From assembly GCF_000383515.1 (NCBI RefSeq), contig NZ_KB911486.1:17483-81482 (forward strand): a DNA stretch of 64,000 bases, read 5' to 3'. The stretch is from Mesomycoplasma hyorhinis ATCC 17981. Its GTDB lineage: Bacteria > Bacillota_I > Bacilli_A > Mycoplasmatales > Metamycoplasmataceae. The notes beneath the pieces were generated by a model. It ran no database searches. It was not told where the DNA came from and saw nothing but the letters and a program-made list of their open reading frames with translations. Positions 25,064 to 36,223 of the stretch are shown here, piece after piece. The stretch's first letter is position 1; each line of letters opens with the position of its first letter. Position numbers and translations under genes: made by a program.

Positions 25064-25792
25064 ATGGAAGAAAAAATTCAAAAATTAATTTCACAAACAG
25101 GCTATTGTTCACGAAGAAATGCTGAAAAATTGATTTTACAAAATCGAGTTTTTGTTAATAATCAACTAGCAACAATTGGACAAAAAGCTTCTTTTGATGA
25201 TGAAATTAAAATTGATAATCAAATACTTAAAAAAGCTGAACATATTTATTATGCTTTTTACAAACCAAAAAGAGTGGTTTGCACAAGAGAAGATAATTTT
25301 AATCGTAAAAAAATCATAGATTTCTTTCCTAAAAAAAAATATTTGTTTCCTGTTGGCCGTCTGGATTTTAATACAACAGGAATTATTTTATTAACTAACG
25401 ATGGTGAATTAGCTAATAAACTAATACATCCCAAATTTCAAATTGAAAGAACTTATTTAGTACACACCAATGGTGATTTAAGTGATGAGCAAATTAATTT
25501 TGCTAATAAAAATGTAATTAAATTAAACAATGAAATTAATTCAAGACAAATAATTAAGAAAAAAGCAACAAATAAATACATTGTTAAACTAAAACAAGGT
25601 TCAAATCATCATGTTAAAAGACTTTTTGATCATTTTCAAATAGAAGTTTTAGATTTAAAAAGAGTTCAATTTGCATCTATTAATCTTGCAAATTTATCAC
25701 TTGGTCAATATCGAAAATTAACACCAAAAGAAATTAAGTATTTAAAAAAATTAACTAATGCAAAAGCAAAAACTAACTTAGCTGTTGATTAA
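25064..25792 (+). CDS. rRNA pseudouridine synthase (RluB/RsuA family)
   Basis: A 242-residue enzyme with an N-terminal S4 domain (CSRRNAEKLI) and the RsuA/RluB catalytic motif PVGRLDFNTTG, Asp101 being the nucleophile. It isomerises a uridine in rRNA; RluB (23S) is more likely than RsuA, but sequence alone does not settle it. It is the last gene of the deoB run and overlaps the convergent engB by 20 bases. Confidence 0.9.
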   Translation: MEEKIQKLISQTGYCSRRNAEKLILQNRVFVNNQLATIGQKASFDDEIKIDNQILKKAEHIYYAFYKPKRVVCTREDNFNRKKIIDFFPKKKYLFPVGRLDFNTTGIILLTNDGELANKLIHPKFQIERTYLVHTNGDLSDEQINFANKNVIKLNNEINSRQIIKKKATNKYIVKLKQGSNHHVKRLFDHFQIEVLDLKRVQFASINLANLSLGQYRKLTPKEIKYLKKLTNAKAKTNLAVD

Positions 25793-26327
25793 TAAAATTA
25801 TTTATTTGACTAATTCCTATTTTTTTAGCAGAAGAAACTAAAAAGCATTCATAATTTAGCTCTTGAATTGCTTTGGTAATTTTATATTTTTGACTTTGAT
25901 TGATTTTATCAATTTTTGTAGCTATTATTACCACATTTCTTTTGAGTTGCTTTAGAAAATCAAGCATTTGTAAATCTAAAGATGTAATTCCTACATTAGA
26001 ATCAATAAGTACAAAAGTTATTTTTAAATTAGTTCTTGATTTGAAATATTCTTCTAACATAGAAGAAATTAAAGATTTTTGTGAAATAGAAATTTTTGCA
26101 AATCCATATCCAGGTAAATCAACAATTACTTGTTTTTGTTGATTATAAAAAAAATTAATTAACTGAGTTCGTCCTGGTTGTTTTGAAGTTTTTGCTATTT
26201 TTTGATTTGCTAATGCATTAATTAAAGAAGATTTTCCAACGTTAGACCTTCCAATTAAACAAATTTCTTGTGCTAAATGTTCAAATCAAGAAAATTTATC
26301 AGCAGCTGATTTTATAAATGTTCACAT
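25773..26327 (-). CDS. engB: ribosome biogenesis GTP-binding protein EngB/YsxC
   Basis: A 184-residue GTPase needed for late 50S assembly. It shows G1 GRSNVGKSS (26-34), G3 DLPGYGFA and G4 TKID. The N-terminus needs TGA=Trp (MWTFIKSA). AAAGGAAA precedes the ATG. It is convergent with rluB and shares 20 coding bases with it. Confidence 0.93.
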
Positions 26328-26377
26328 AATTTTTCCTTTGTTTTTAAATTTTAAGTTAATATAAAAATAATAAAAAT

Positions 26378-26410
26378 AAAAACCAGAAAATTATTTCGTT
26401 TCTGGTTTTT
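26378..26410 (-). terminator. terminator of the pta-ackA operon
   Basis: A 12-bp perfect stem AAAAACCAGAAA / TTTCTGGTTTTT with a 9-base loop, 18 bases beyond the ackA stop on the minus strand. Confidence 0.88.
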
Positions 26411-26427
26411 ATTTTCTTTCTTTTTCT

Positions 26428-27636
26428 TTATTTTGAGAAGATTTTTAAAGCGTTTTGTGCAATTAAGAGCTCTTCATTTGTTTTAATTACAAATACATTT
26501 AAATCTGATTCTTCTGTTGAAATTTTTTCTACATCTGCAAATTCAGATAATGGTTTTTCATTAACTACTTTATCGATTACGATATTAAATTTAGGAAAAT
26601 TAATCTTGCTTAAAATTAAACTTCTAACAAGAGCTGCATTTTCTCCAACACCACCTGTAAATACAATTCCGTCTATGTCTTTTCCTATTTTATTAATGTA
26701 ATTTACTAAGTAGTCAGCAATTTTTTGTGTATATAGTTCAAGTGCAAATTCAGCATCTTTATTTCCATCTTTTCTTGCTTGAAGTAAGTCTCTAACATCA
26801 GAAGAAATTCCAGAAACACCAAAAAGACCTGATTTTTTATTTAACATATCTATGAATTCATTAAGACTCATTTTTGTTTCATTTACTACAAATTGATGAA
26901 TGGAAGGATCAATATCTCCACTTCTTGTACCCATCATAACTCCAGCAAGAGGAGTAAGACCCATTGAAGTATCAAGTGATTTTGATTCTTTAATAGCACA
27001 TAATGAAGCACCATTTCCTATGTGTAAATTAACAAAATTTACTTTGTCTCTTTTAAATATTTCTTCCATTTTGTTAGTTATGAATTTATGACTAATTCCG
27101 TGAAAACCATATTTTTTGATGCCATGATCTTTTGCAAAACGTGAGTTAATTGGATATGTGTGGTTTACAGCTGGAATACTTGTGTGAAATGCTGTATCAA
27201 AATTAGCTGAAATTTTTACTTTAGGTAAAATTTTTTGAATTGCTTTAATGGTTTGCACAGCTCCTGGATTATGTAGCGGAGCAAATTTTGAAAGATCTTC
27301 AATAATTTGAATTTCTTTAGATGTAAGTGCAGTTGGACCTGTAAATTCACTACCTCCGTGCACCACTCTAAATCCTGCAATTTCGATATCATTAACATCT
27401 TGAATAATTGCATTTTGTAATCAAATCTTAATTAAAATTGACATTGCTTCTTTATGATCTACTACATCTTGATCTTTTAATCAGCTTTGATTTCCTAATT
27501 TTGTTTTAAAAAATGAACCTGCTATTCCAATTCTTTCAACAATTCCGCTTGAGTGTAATTGCATATTTTCTTTAGAAAACATAGATCATTTAATAGAAGA
27601 TGATCCTGCATTGATAACTAAAATTTTACTTGACAT
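26428..27636 (-). CDS. ackA: acetate kinase
   Basis: A 402-residue ASKHA-fold kinase that makes ATP and acetate from acetyl phosphate. It has INAGSSSIKW at the N-terminus, FDTAFH, YGFHGISHK, GNGASL, the DTSMG/TPLAG loop and FTGGVGENA. Its ATG overlaps the pta stop (TAATG). With pta it gives the main substrate-level ATP step of a fermentative mycoplasma. Confidence 0.97.
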
Positions 27637-28592
27637 TATTTTGTTCCTTCTGCTTGTAGTGCTGTAATTAATGCTGTGTTGAAAATATCTTCAACTGTTG
27701 AACCTCTAGATAAATCATTTATTGGTTTTGCTATGCCTGTAATAATTGGTCCAATAGCTCCAAAACCACCTAGACGCTGAGCAATTTTATATCCTATATT
27801 TCCTGCATTTAAATTAGGGAAAATCAAGACATTTACTGGATCTAAATTCATTTCACCTTTGTATTTTGCTTTTCTAATTTCTAAATCCATTGCTGCATCG
27901 AACTGAATTTCACCTAGAGCTTTTGTTGAAGCATTTTCATTATAAAGCTTTGTAGCTGTTTCTACTGCTTCTGCTTCTAAGCTTTTACCTGAACCTGAAG
28001 TTGAAAATGATAAAAAGGCAACATTTGGATTAAAACCTAAATTTTTAGCAAATAAAGTAGCATTATGTCCTATTTCAGCTAATTGTTCTGAACTAGGAGA
28101 AATATTTACTGATATATCACTAAAAATAAATTTTTCATTATTTTTGTGCATAATCATAACTGAAGAAATTGTTTTAATTCCTTTAACTGGACCGATAACT
28201 TTAAAAGCTGCTCTTAAAATATCTGCTGTAGGAAATTCAAGCCCTCCAATTACTCCGTCAACCAAACCTTTTCTTAATAACATACATGCATAAAAAGGAA
28301 GGGTTTTCATTGCTTTTAATGCACCTTCTTCTGTTTCTTTTCCTTTTCTAAATTCAAAAAATTCCTTTGCAAATAATTGAATCTTTTCTTCTGATAATAC
28401 TTCTAATTCAACACCTTCTGAATCAAACTGTGTTTCAGAAAGAAGAATTGGATGAACTAATCCTTGAGATTTTAAATTTTTTGCCGCTTTAATAGCTCTT
28501 GGATCTTTTCCATCAATTATTAGGATTTTTTTAACACCTGATAATTTTTGATTTGATAAAACTAAATTTTCTAATTCTTTTTGATAACTCAT
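27636..28592 (-). CDS. pta: phosphate acetyltransferase
   Basis: A 318-residue short-form Pta that converts acetyl-CoA plus phosphate to acetyl phosphate. The FSTSGSGKSLEAE region and the C-terminal PINDLSRGSTVEDIFNTALITALQA are diagnostic. It leads the pta-ackA operon and is coupled to ackA by a one-base overlap. CCTTTAAA on the plus strand corresponds to an AAAGG site before the ATG. Confidence 0.97.
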   Translation of the reverse strand: MSYQKELENLVLSNQKLSGVKKILIIDGKDPRAIKAAKNLKSQGLVHPILLSETQFDSEGVELEVLSEEKIQLFAKEFFEFRKGKETEEGALKAMKTLPFYACMLLRKGLVDGVIGGLEFPTADILRAAFKVIGPVKGIKTISSVMIMHKNNEKFIFSDISVNISPSSEQLAEIGHNATLFAKNLGFNPNVAFLSFSTSGSGKSLEAEAVETATKLYNENASTKALGEIQFDAAMDLEIRKAKYKGEMNLDPVNVLIFPNLNAGNIGYKIAQRLGGFGAIGPIITGIAKPINDLSRGSTVEDIFNTALITALQAEGTK

Positions 28593-28710
28593 AATTGTCC
28601 TTTAAAAATGTAAAAAATTAATTTAAATTATAAATTAAAAAAGTTTTATGTTTAAAAATTCAACAAGATAAAATAAAAATAAATAAATTTTTAAATGTTA
28701 ATTTTTGTGG

Positions 28711-28716
28711 TATTAT
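28711..28716 (+). promoter_or_regulatory. -10 box of tRNA-Arg
   Basis: TATTAT, part of TATTATATAG, ending 10 bases before the mature tRNA 5' end. The -35 region is only a T-rich match. Confidence 0.5.
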
Positions 28717-28726
28717 ATAGGAGCGT

Positions 28727-28803
28727 GGTCGCGTAGCTCAGTTGGATAGAGCACGAGCCTTCTAAGCTTGTGGTCAGAGGTTCGAATCCTCTCGTGATCG
28801 CCA
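28727..28803 (+). tRNA. tRNA-Arg (anticodon TCT)
   Basis: A 77-nt gene including an encoded CCA. The acceptor GGTCGCG pairs with CGTGATC (two G-U pairs). The D-arm is GCTC...GAGC and the T-arm AGAGG-TTCGAAT-CCTCT. The anticodon loop CTTCTAA gives TCT at 28761-28763, reading AGA, the dominant Arg codon here. Confidence 0.97.
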
Positions 28804-28884
28804 TTTTTTTATTGCCTTTTTTACAATTTTATTTAAAATTTAAGCAAAATTTAGTGAATTTTTAAAAGGAAATGTAAAAAATTA

Positions 28885-31260
28885 ATGAAATATAAATTCA
28901 AACTTCTCTTGCTAGCTTTAGCTCCATTGAGTATAACAACATTGATTGCTTGTCAAACACAAACTCAACAAACAAACAAACAAACACAAGAATCAACAAA
29001 TGCAACAAATTCTAAAAAATCAGCAGAATCTAGTGAATCAAATGCTGCTAATTCAACTCCAATAGTTCAGCAAAAAAATGTGGAATTTAAAGGATTTTAT
29101 AATTTTAAAGACTTTATTGAACCTAATAATGGATTTGTTCATAAAAATTTCTTTACTAAAAAACTAGAAAATAATAAATTCGAAAAATTTTATAGATTTT
29201 ATAACTTTATTTATGAAGATAAATGAAGAAAAAAGAACAACAAATTCTACTGAACAATTGATATTAATGAAATTGAAAAAGTTTTAAACAAAGACAAAAA
29301 TGTTGAAAATCCTACTTTATGATTCTATGTTGATGTACGAGATAATATTGAAGATTTAGATAAATTTCACACTTCTGCAACTGATAGAGCTGTTTTTTCA
29401 GGTGTTCCTAAATTTGAGTTTAAAAATCAATTAAATTATATGCCATTTGGAAGTCAAAATAAATATAATTCATTATCTTTTTCTATAGGAATTAGCTTTA
29501 ATTTTGAAGAATTTTTAAAACAAAAATATGCAAAATTTGAACTTAAAAATAATTATGAAATTGAAGCAAAACTAGAAAATAACGAGATAAATTTTTATCT
29601 AAATAATTCAAAATCAGAACTTAGTGACGATATAACTTATGTTAGAAATCTTTATCAAAATTATCAAAATCAATTAGATAATAACAAAAAAGAAACAAAT
29701 TCAAACACAAACGATTCACAATCTGAACAAGAAAACAATGTTGAAAAACCCAACACAAAACTTATAATGCCAAATAATTCCTTTGTGTCTTTGTCTTATA
29801 TAACAGATAACAAAGAAAATAAGACTTTGCAAAAATATGTTTATCCTAGTCAATACAATCAAGAAACTATTAAATATGACAAAGAGGATAAAATAATTCC
29901 AAATGACGATAAAAGATACCAATGATTACCAAAAACAGTGGATATTTTTCCAGATGATTGAGTTAGTTTAGTTGATCCAGATCCTTCAAAAACCTTCAAA
30001 AAGAACCCAAATGCATTTGATAAATCCACTCAAGAAGCAGAAATTTCTTTTGATCATCCTTTAACTAGAAAATTAGATAATAACTTTGTCAACTCATTAG
30101 AAAGAATTCTTCCTTATAATAAATTCGATCCAGAAATTAATGATTTACAAATAAGAAGTTTTGGAAATCGTGGAACTTATACAATGATTTCCAAAGTAAA
30201 ACCAAATGATGACAATGATCAAAGATACTATGTCTTATCCAATAGACATGTTGTTGATTCTATTTGATCTGATGTTGATTATAATGAACCAAAAGAAACA
30301 AGAGAGGAAAAATTAAAAAGGGCAAAAACCTCAACTTATAATTGACCACTAAAAAATGGCGAAGAATTAACTAATAATTTAATTTATAAAGTACCTTTAA
30401 AACAATGAAGTAAAAGACCTTTGTATGGAAAAACAGAATTTGAAACTAAATATAATGTCTCAACTTCTAATTTCTTTGATAGTTTTTTAAAAGTTGTTTG
30501 AGTTCCTAATAGTATCAAAACAAAACCTGCACAATTCAAGGATAATCCAGAAGAAAACAACACTAATGACACAATCGATATTGCAATTTCCACCATTGAT
30601 TTAAAAGTTGTTTTTAAACTTCTCGATAGAGCTTTATTTGATCAAACTTCTTCACTTCCTTACATAACTGATCCAGCTAAAAAACAAGAAAAACAAAACA
30701 TTATTGATTGATTAACAGGAACCAAAGAAGATTTAGAAAAATGAAAAAACCTCAAACCACTTAAATTTGGTAATGATTTTGCAAATCTAAACAACGGTGA
30801 TTATTTAACTAATTTTTACATTTCAGCTTATCCAAGACAAAGAACAAATGTTGTTTACAAAATTAACAAAATTAACTTTTTAGAATCTAGAATTTCTTAT
30901 CATAATGATTATTATTTAAACATTCTCGGACCCGATGGCAAACCAGATTTAAACCAACCTGGGCCAGCACGTGGAAATGGATTAATAGGTGGAGCTTCAG
31001 GTTCATTAATTGTTGATCAAAAAGGTTATATTCAAGCAATTCATAGTTTAGCATTAGATACTTTTGGTAGTTCATATGAATTCAACAATGCTACCGATGT
31101 TGCATACCCTTTTATAAGTCATTTAAGAGATGTTATTTCCTATGATAAAAACAATCCAAATACATTTGGTTCTTGATTAAAACAAAAAGCTGAGAGCGAT
31201 CCAGAACACTTCGAAAAACTAGATATTTATATAAATCCTCAAAAATACTGAAAAAATTAA
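28885..31260 (+). CDS. DUF31 serine protease lipoprotein (MIP-like)
   Basis: A 791-residue surface lipoprotein. The signal peptide ends in the lipobox LIAC, followed by a Gln/Asn/Thr-rich linker. The C-terminal half is a chymotrypsin-fold DUF31 (PF01732-type) domain with a plausible triad: His455 (SNRHVVD), Asp565 (TIDIAIS) and Ser705 (GGASGSL). Related mycoplasma proteins cleave host immunoglobulin (MIP), but the MIB partner is not seen here and the target is unknown. A second copy follows 24 bases later. Confidence 0.88.
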
Positions 31261-31284
31261 TAAAAATAGTAAAATTTTAAGTTA

Positions 31285-33508
31285 ATGAAACTCAAGAAAA
31301 TAGCCCTAGCTCTTTTTTTATCTCCAGCACTAGTTCTTGCTAGTTGTTCTTTTAATACTTCCTTAAATACTTTAAACACCCAAACTCAACCAACAAAAAC
31401 AGATGCTTCAGCATCAAAACAACAAAATCCTGAGCAAAAAACTAATAATAACCAAAATACTAATTCAAAAGAACCAATAATTAAGCAACCTACTTCCGAA
31501 GATGATACTAAAAAGCAAACTAACAACCAAACTCCAACAACAAAAGAGGAAGCTACAAAAAAAAAAAAAAAAATAAACTAAACAATCCAACTAATCAAGA
31601 TTCTATTTCAAATGATTCAACAACTAAAGATAGCGAATCAACAAAAAGAACTGAACCAACTCAAGAAACTAAGCAACAACCACAACCAGAAACTAAAACA
31701 GAGCCAGAAAAAGAAAAAAACAAACAAAATCAAGCAAATACGCAAATAAATGATAATCAAAATAATGATTCAAACAACAATACATCACAAAACAATTCCT
31801 TCAAAGTAAATACATCTGATAATCAAAAAAACTCTGAAGAAAAACCAGTTGAAAAACTTGTTGAAACAAAGCATTACGAAGGTAATTTTTCAAAAGTTAG
31901 TCTTGATCAAATAAATAAAAACATCACTTTTCCTGAAGAATACAAAAAAATAAAAGCTAATTACGAATCCGGTTTTATAGAACAAGAAAATGACAAAGCA
32001 TTTTTAGGAAAACAAAATGATAAATTATTTGTTTATGATCTAAAAAAATCTGCAAATAAAGAGCAAATCCTTGCAAAATCCTACACAGAACAAGAAAAAG
32101 ATTCATACTTTAACTTAAACAAAGAAATTAATAATGAATTCTATTCTATTTTCCATACACAAGATAATAAAATATGAAACAAAGTAGAAAAAATCGCTTT
32201 TGAATCATTACCAAGTGAAGATACTCGCTTTGAAGATATTTACGAAAGAAATTTAAGAATTTCTATAGGAACTTCAACAATTTTAGACACAGATGGAAAC
32301 AGTGCACTTTTAGTTACTAACAAACACGTAACTCGAGCAATGAAACTTCAAGATGTTGATCCCAAACTTGCTTCACTTAATATTAAAAATAAAGAAAATT
32401 TAAGATTTTATAACTACATATTAAAAGATTTTTTCAAAATTTACTTTAAAAATAAATTCTATACAATATCAAATGATTTATTTATTGCTTGAGAATGAGA
32501 AAAATATAAGTACAACATTATTTTTAATTCAAATCAAAACAATACAAAAAATACAAAAAATACTAAAAAAACCTTCACCGAAGAAGAAGCCTTAGATTTT
32601 GAAATTAATTTATTTAATAAATATTTTAAAGTTATAACTAATTTTGATAATAAAAACCAAGATATTTCTTTATATTACTTCAATTACAAGCAATATATCA
32701 AAGACTGAGAAGACATTATTAAATGAATTTTATCTTTTTACACTGATGAAAATTTACCAACTATTGTTAATGATCAAGATAAGAACACAAATAATCAGCA
32801 ACAAAAACTAACAACACAAAGTTGGCTACCTAAATTCTTCGATATGAGTGGATCATTAAATGGCATTATTCAAACTAAAGAAGGAAAAAGAAGTAAAAAT
32901 TACTTCACAAGCTCACAATCAACTAAATCCAATAATGAAAATAATTACAATATTACAAAAACCAAATTAGTATTAAGTGCTAAAGGAAAAGAACAAATCA
33001 AAAATGAAATAGAAAATTTTAACATTTTCAAACATACTGAGATCATATGTCTAAGTTAAATTCAGTAAAAATAGATGATAAAATTTGAAAAGAAAATGAA
33101 TTTGATGATAGTTTAAAAATAGGTTTATTCTGACCTAAAAAAGTTGCGTTTAAAAATGCTTTTAAAGGGATAAAAATTAGTTCAGTACCTATTTTTGGAA
33201 AAGATGAAAAATATCTAAATGTATTTTATTATGCAAACAATGGACATGGAGCTTCTGGAGCTGGTATTTTTAATCGAGATGGTTCACTTGCATTTATAAA
33301 CTCTTTTGGCTTTTTATTTGAAGGTAAAGATCCCCAAACTAATAAACCAATTTCAAATCTTTTTTATCTAGATTCAAACTTAAACACTTTCTTATCAGGA
33401 GGAGTTGTTCTTCACACAGAACGTTATAATTTAGTAGACGAAATATACAAATTTTATTTTAAAAAACAACCAGAGATAAAATTAATAATAAAAAATGAAG
33501 AAAAATAA
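31285..33508 (+). pseudogene. second DUF31 protease lipoprotein, split by two frameshifts
   Basis: The N-terminus has a signal peptide with lipobox LASC and a Thr/Gln/Asn/Lys-rich linker. The frame breaks at an A17 run (31557-31573), where it runs into TAA after ten more bases. It continues in the -1 frame to about 33040, breaks again (TAA 33057-33059), and resumes in the next -1 frame to the TAA at 33506. Across the three parts the catalytic pieces survive: TNKHVT with His, and GHGASGAG with Ser. A run of 15 or 18 A would restore the first junction. The gene may be phase-variable, decayed, or both. Confidence 0.8.
31557..31573 (+). repeat. A17 homopolymer inside the second DUF31 gene
   Basis: Seventeen consecutive A residues in the linker-coding part. 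The present length places the downstream coding sequence out of frame by one base. Confidence 0.95.
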
Positions 33509-33516
33509 AGGAAATT

Positions 33517-34443
33517 ATGTCAAATAAATCAATATACTTGTTTGTTTTAGACCTAGATGGGACTGTATTGTCTAATTCAGCAACTGGAGAAATTCACGAA
33601 GAAACTGAAAGAGAAATCAAAAGAGCAACAGCATTAGGACACAAAGTGTGCATTATCACAGGTAGACCTTGAAGATCAACTAAAAAAATTTATGATCAAT
33701 TAGGTTTGGATACTATTGTTGGAAATTTTAATGGAGCTTATGTTCATAATCCAAAAAACTATAATTTTATTCCTGAAATCAAATATTTAAATCTTAATGA
33801 AATGCTTTATATTCTAGGTGATAAAAAATTAAGATCAGAAATAACTAATTTAGCAATTGAAGGTCCAGGATGAGCTAAAATTCAAAAAAGAGATGAAAAT
33901 CTTGAAAAAGTTTTTGGATTTAATGAAATTCCTAACTTAAAAGCTGGAATTGATCTTAAAAAAATTCCTCTTAAACCAACAGGTGTAATTTTAGATACTA
34001 AATTAACTACAAATGTTGCAGAACTTAAATCATATCTAGAAAGAAAATATGGAGATTTAGGTGAATTTTCCGCTTGATCAAAAGGTGAAGGTCAATCTTA
34101 TGTTTTTGATATAACATCAGTTGGAGTTAATAAATCAAAAGTTGTTTCTATGCTAACACGTTATTACAATATTGAACTAGATAATGTTGTTTCAATTGGC
34201 GATGGATTTAACGACCTTGGGATGTTTGAAATAGCAACAGTTTCTGTGGCAATGAAAAACTCAGATCAGGATTTAAAAAGAAAAGCAACTGTTGTGCTTA
34301 AAAAAACCAACAAAGAAGGTGGAGTTGGTTATTATATTAAAAAGTTTTTAAAAAATCCTGAAAAAGAAATTGAAAAATCAAAGAAAATGAAGTCTTTAAA
34401 GTCTTCTTTAGCTTTAGATATTGAAGCTATTGGAGGACAATAA
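33517..34443 (+). CDS. HAD-superfamily Cof-type phosphatase
   Basis: A 308-residue Cof/HAD-IIB hydrolase acting on small phosphorylated metabolites. The nucleophile motif LDLDGTV gives Asp12 and Asp14, ITGRPW is motif II, and SIGDGFNDLGMF is the acidic motif IV. AAAGGAAA precedes the ATG. The substrate is not predictable. The gene sits two bases before nadD. Confidence 0.9.
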
Positions 34444-34444
34444 T

Positions 34445-35539
34445 ATGGAACTGCCACAAAAAATTGCCGTCTTTGGAGGTACATTTAATCCTATTCATAA
34501 AGGACATATTAAAATCGCTAAGCTTGCTATTAAAAAGCTTGGTTTAGATTCTTTATACTTTGTACCAAATTACCAAAATCCTTTCAAAAACAAGCAACAA
34601 TCCTACGTTAGCGGTGAACATCGGTACAATATGATTAAATTAGTATTACCTGAAAAAGCCAAAGTTTGTGAATTTGAAATTAACAAAAAGGGTATTAGCT
34701 ACACAATTGATACAATCAAATTTTTCAAACACAGATTTAAAAATGCACAACTTTACTTCATAATAGGCTCTGATAATTTAGAAAAACTTCACAAATGAAA
34801 AGACATTGATTTAATTTGTCAACTTAGTCAAATAATTGTTTTTAAAAGAGATAAAAAAATAAATAAGAAAAATCTTAAAAAATATAACGCAGTCTTATTT
34901 GATAACAAAATATACGATTTTTCTTCAACTAATATTCGTCATTCTGATTTTAGTGGATTGTTTCCTGCTGTACACAAATACATTTCTTCTAACTTTTTAT
35001 ATATAGAAGATTTATTAAAATTTCATATCAATAATGGAGAACGTTTAAAACATTGTTATGCTACAGCACAATTAGCAGCTGAATATGCAAAACAACTTAA
35101 AAAAGATGCCAAAATAGCTTATTATGGTGGATTATTACATGATATTACTAAAACATGATCTAAAGAAAAACATAGAGAGTTTTTAGCACAATGTGATGTA
35201 GACCAATCTAAGGTCCCTGATTACAAACTCCACCAACTTAGTGCTTATTTTTGGTTAACTAAAAAATATAAAATAGCAAAAAAAACTATTGCTAACTCAA
35301 TTGCGTCTCATACATCTTTAGCTTATGATATGGATGATTATGCCAAAATCGTTTATATGGCCGACAAATTAGCAAGAGGTAGAAAATATCCTGGGGTGCA
35401 AAAACTTAGAGAACTAGCAAAAAAAGACTTTTATCAAGGATTTAAATCCGTTTTAGAAGCTAATTTAAAGTTATTACAATCTGAAGGAAAAATTGATGAA
35501 GAACAACAACAAATCTACAAATTCTGAATCAATAGTTAA
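34445..35539 (+). CDS. nadD: NadD-YqeK fusion: nicotinate-nucleotide adenylyltransferase with HD hydrolase domain
   Basis: A 364-residue two-domain protein. Residues 1-190 form a nucleotidyltransferase with GGTFNPIHKGH (11-21) and a C-terminal SSTNIR motif, making NAD precursors. Residues about 200-364 form an HD domain (HCYATAQLA..., GLLHDITK) like YqeK, a dinucleotide-cleaving hydrolase. The fusion is known in mycoplasmas. GGAGG lies before the ATG at 34445. Confidence 0.93.
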
Positions 35540-36176
35540 TATTGCTATTTTATTTGCAGATGAATTAGAATTTGTAGATTTAAAACAATTTAGCTTCATA
35601 AATCAAGCAAACAAAGTTACAACACCTTATGGAATTGGTTATATTTTTAACTACAAACAATATAAAATTCATTACTTCCAAGTAGCAATTGGTTTAATTA
35701 ATGCAGCTGCAGCCTGTCAATATTTAATTGATAAATACAAAATTACTCAAGTGTATAATTACGGCGCAGTTGGAAGTAATGATATTTATTTAGACTTAGG
35801 TTCAATTCTTTATCCAGATAAAATTTATCTTTGTGATGCACAAACTCCTTGATATGATTTTGGACAAACTCCTAAAGAAAAAAAGTTTTACACAAATGAT
35901 TTTGATTTTACTAATAAAAACATCAACTTAGGTTCTTCAAATGCTTTTATTTATGATTTAGATAGATTAAATTTTATTAAAAAACACATCAATGTAAGTA
36001 TTTTTGATATGGAAGCTTTTGCGCTTGCTCATGTTTGTTTTAAAAACAAAATTAGTTTCAAAACTCTAAAATATGTTTCTGATTTTATAGCTAAAAATTT
36101 ATCTTATGAACTAGTAAATAACAACATCAAAAATGGTGCAAAACAAGCACTTAATCAAATCTTTAATTTACTATAA
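35496..36176 (+). CDS. MTA/SAH nucleosidase-like protein
   Basis: A 226-residue purine phosphorylase-fold protein that resembles 5'-methylthioadenosine/S-adenosylhomocysteine nucleosidase. Supporting segments are ILFADELEF at the start, VYNYGAVGSN, LGSILYPDKIY and FDMEAFALAHV with the nucleoside-binding Met-Glu. The ATG at 35496 has AAGGAAAA upstream and lies within the nadD 3' end (44-base overlap). Confidence 0.78.
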
Positions 36177-36177
36177 A

Positions 36178-36223
36178 AAATAACAAAAAAATACACTTGC
36201 AAGTGTTTTTTTTTGTTATTTTA
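36178..36223. terminator. bidirectional terminator
   Basis: A long nearly perfect palindrome centred on CACTTGCAAGTG with A-rich and T-rich arms (about 22 bp including AAATAAC/GTTATTT). It separates convergent genes, and its right arm enters the last codons of the minus-strand membrane protein gene. Confidence 0.85.
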
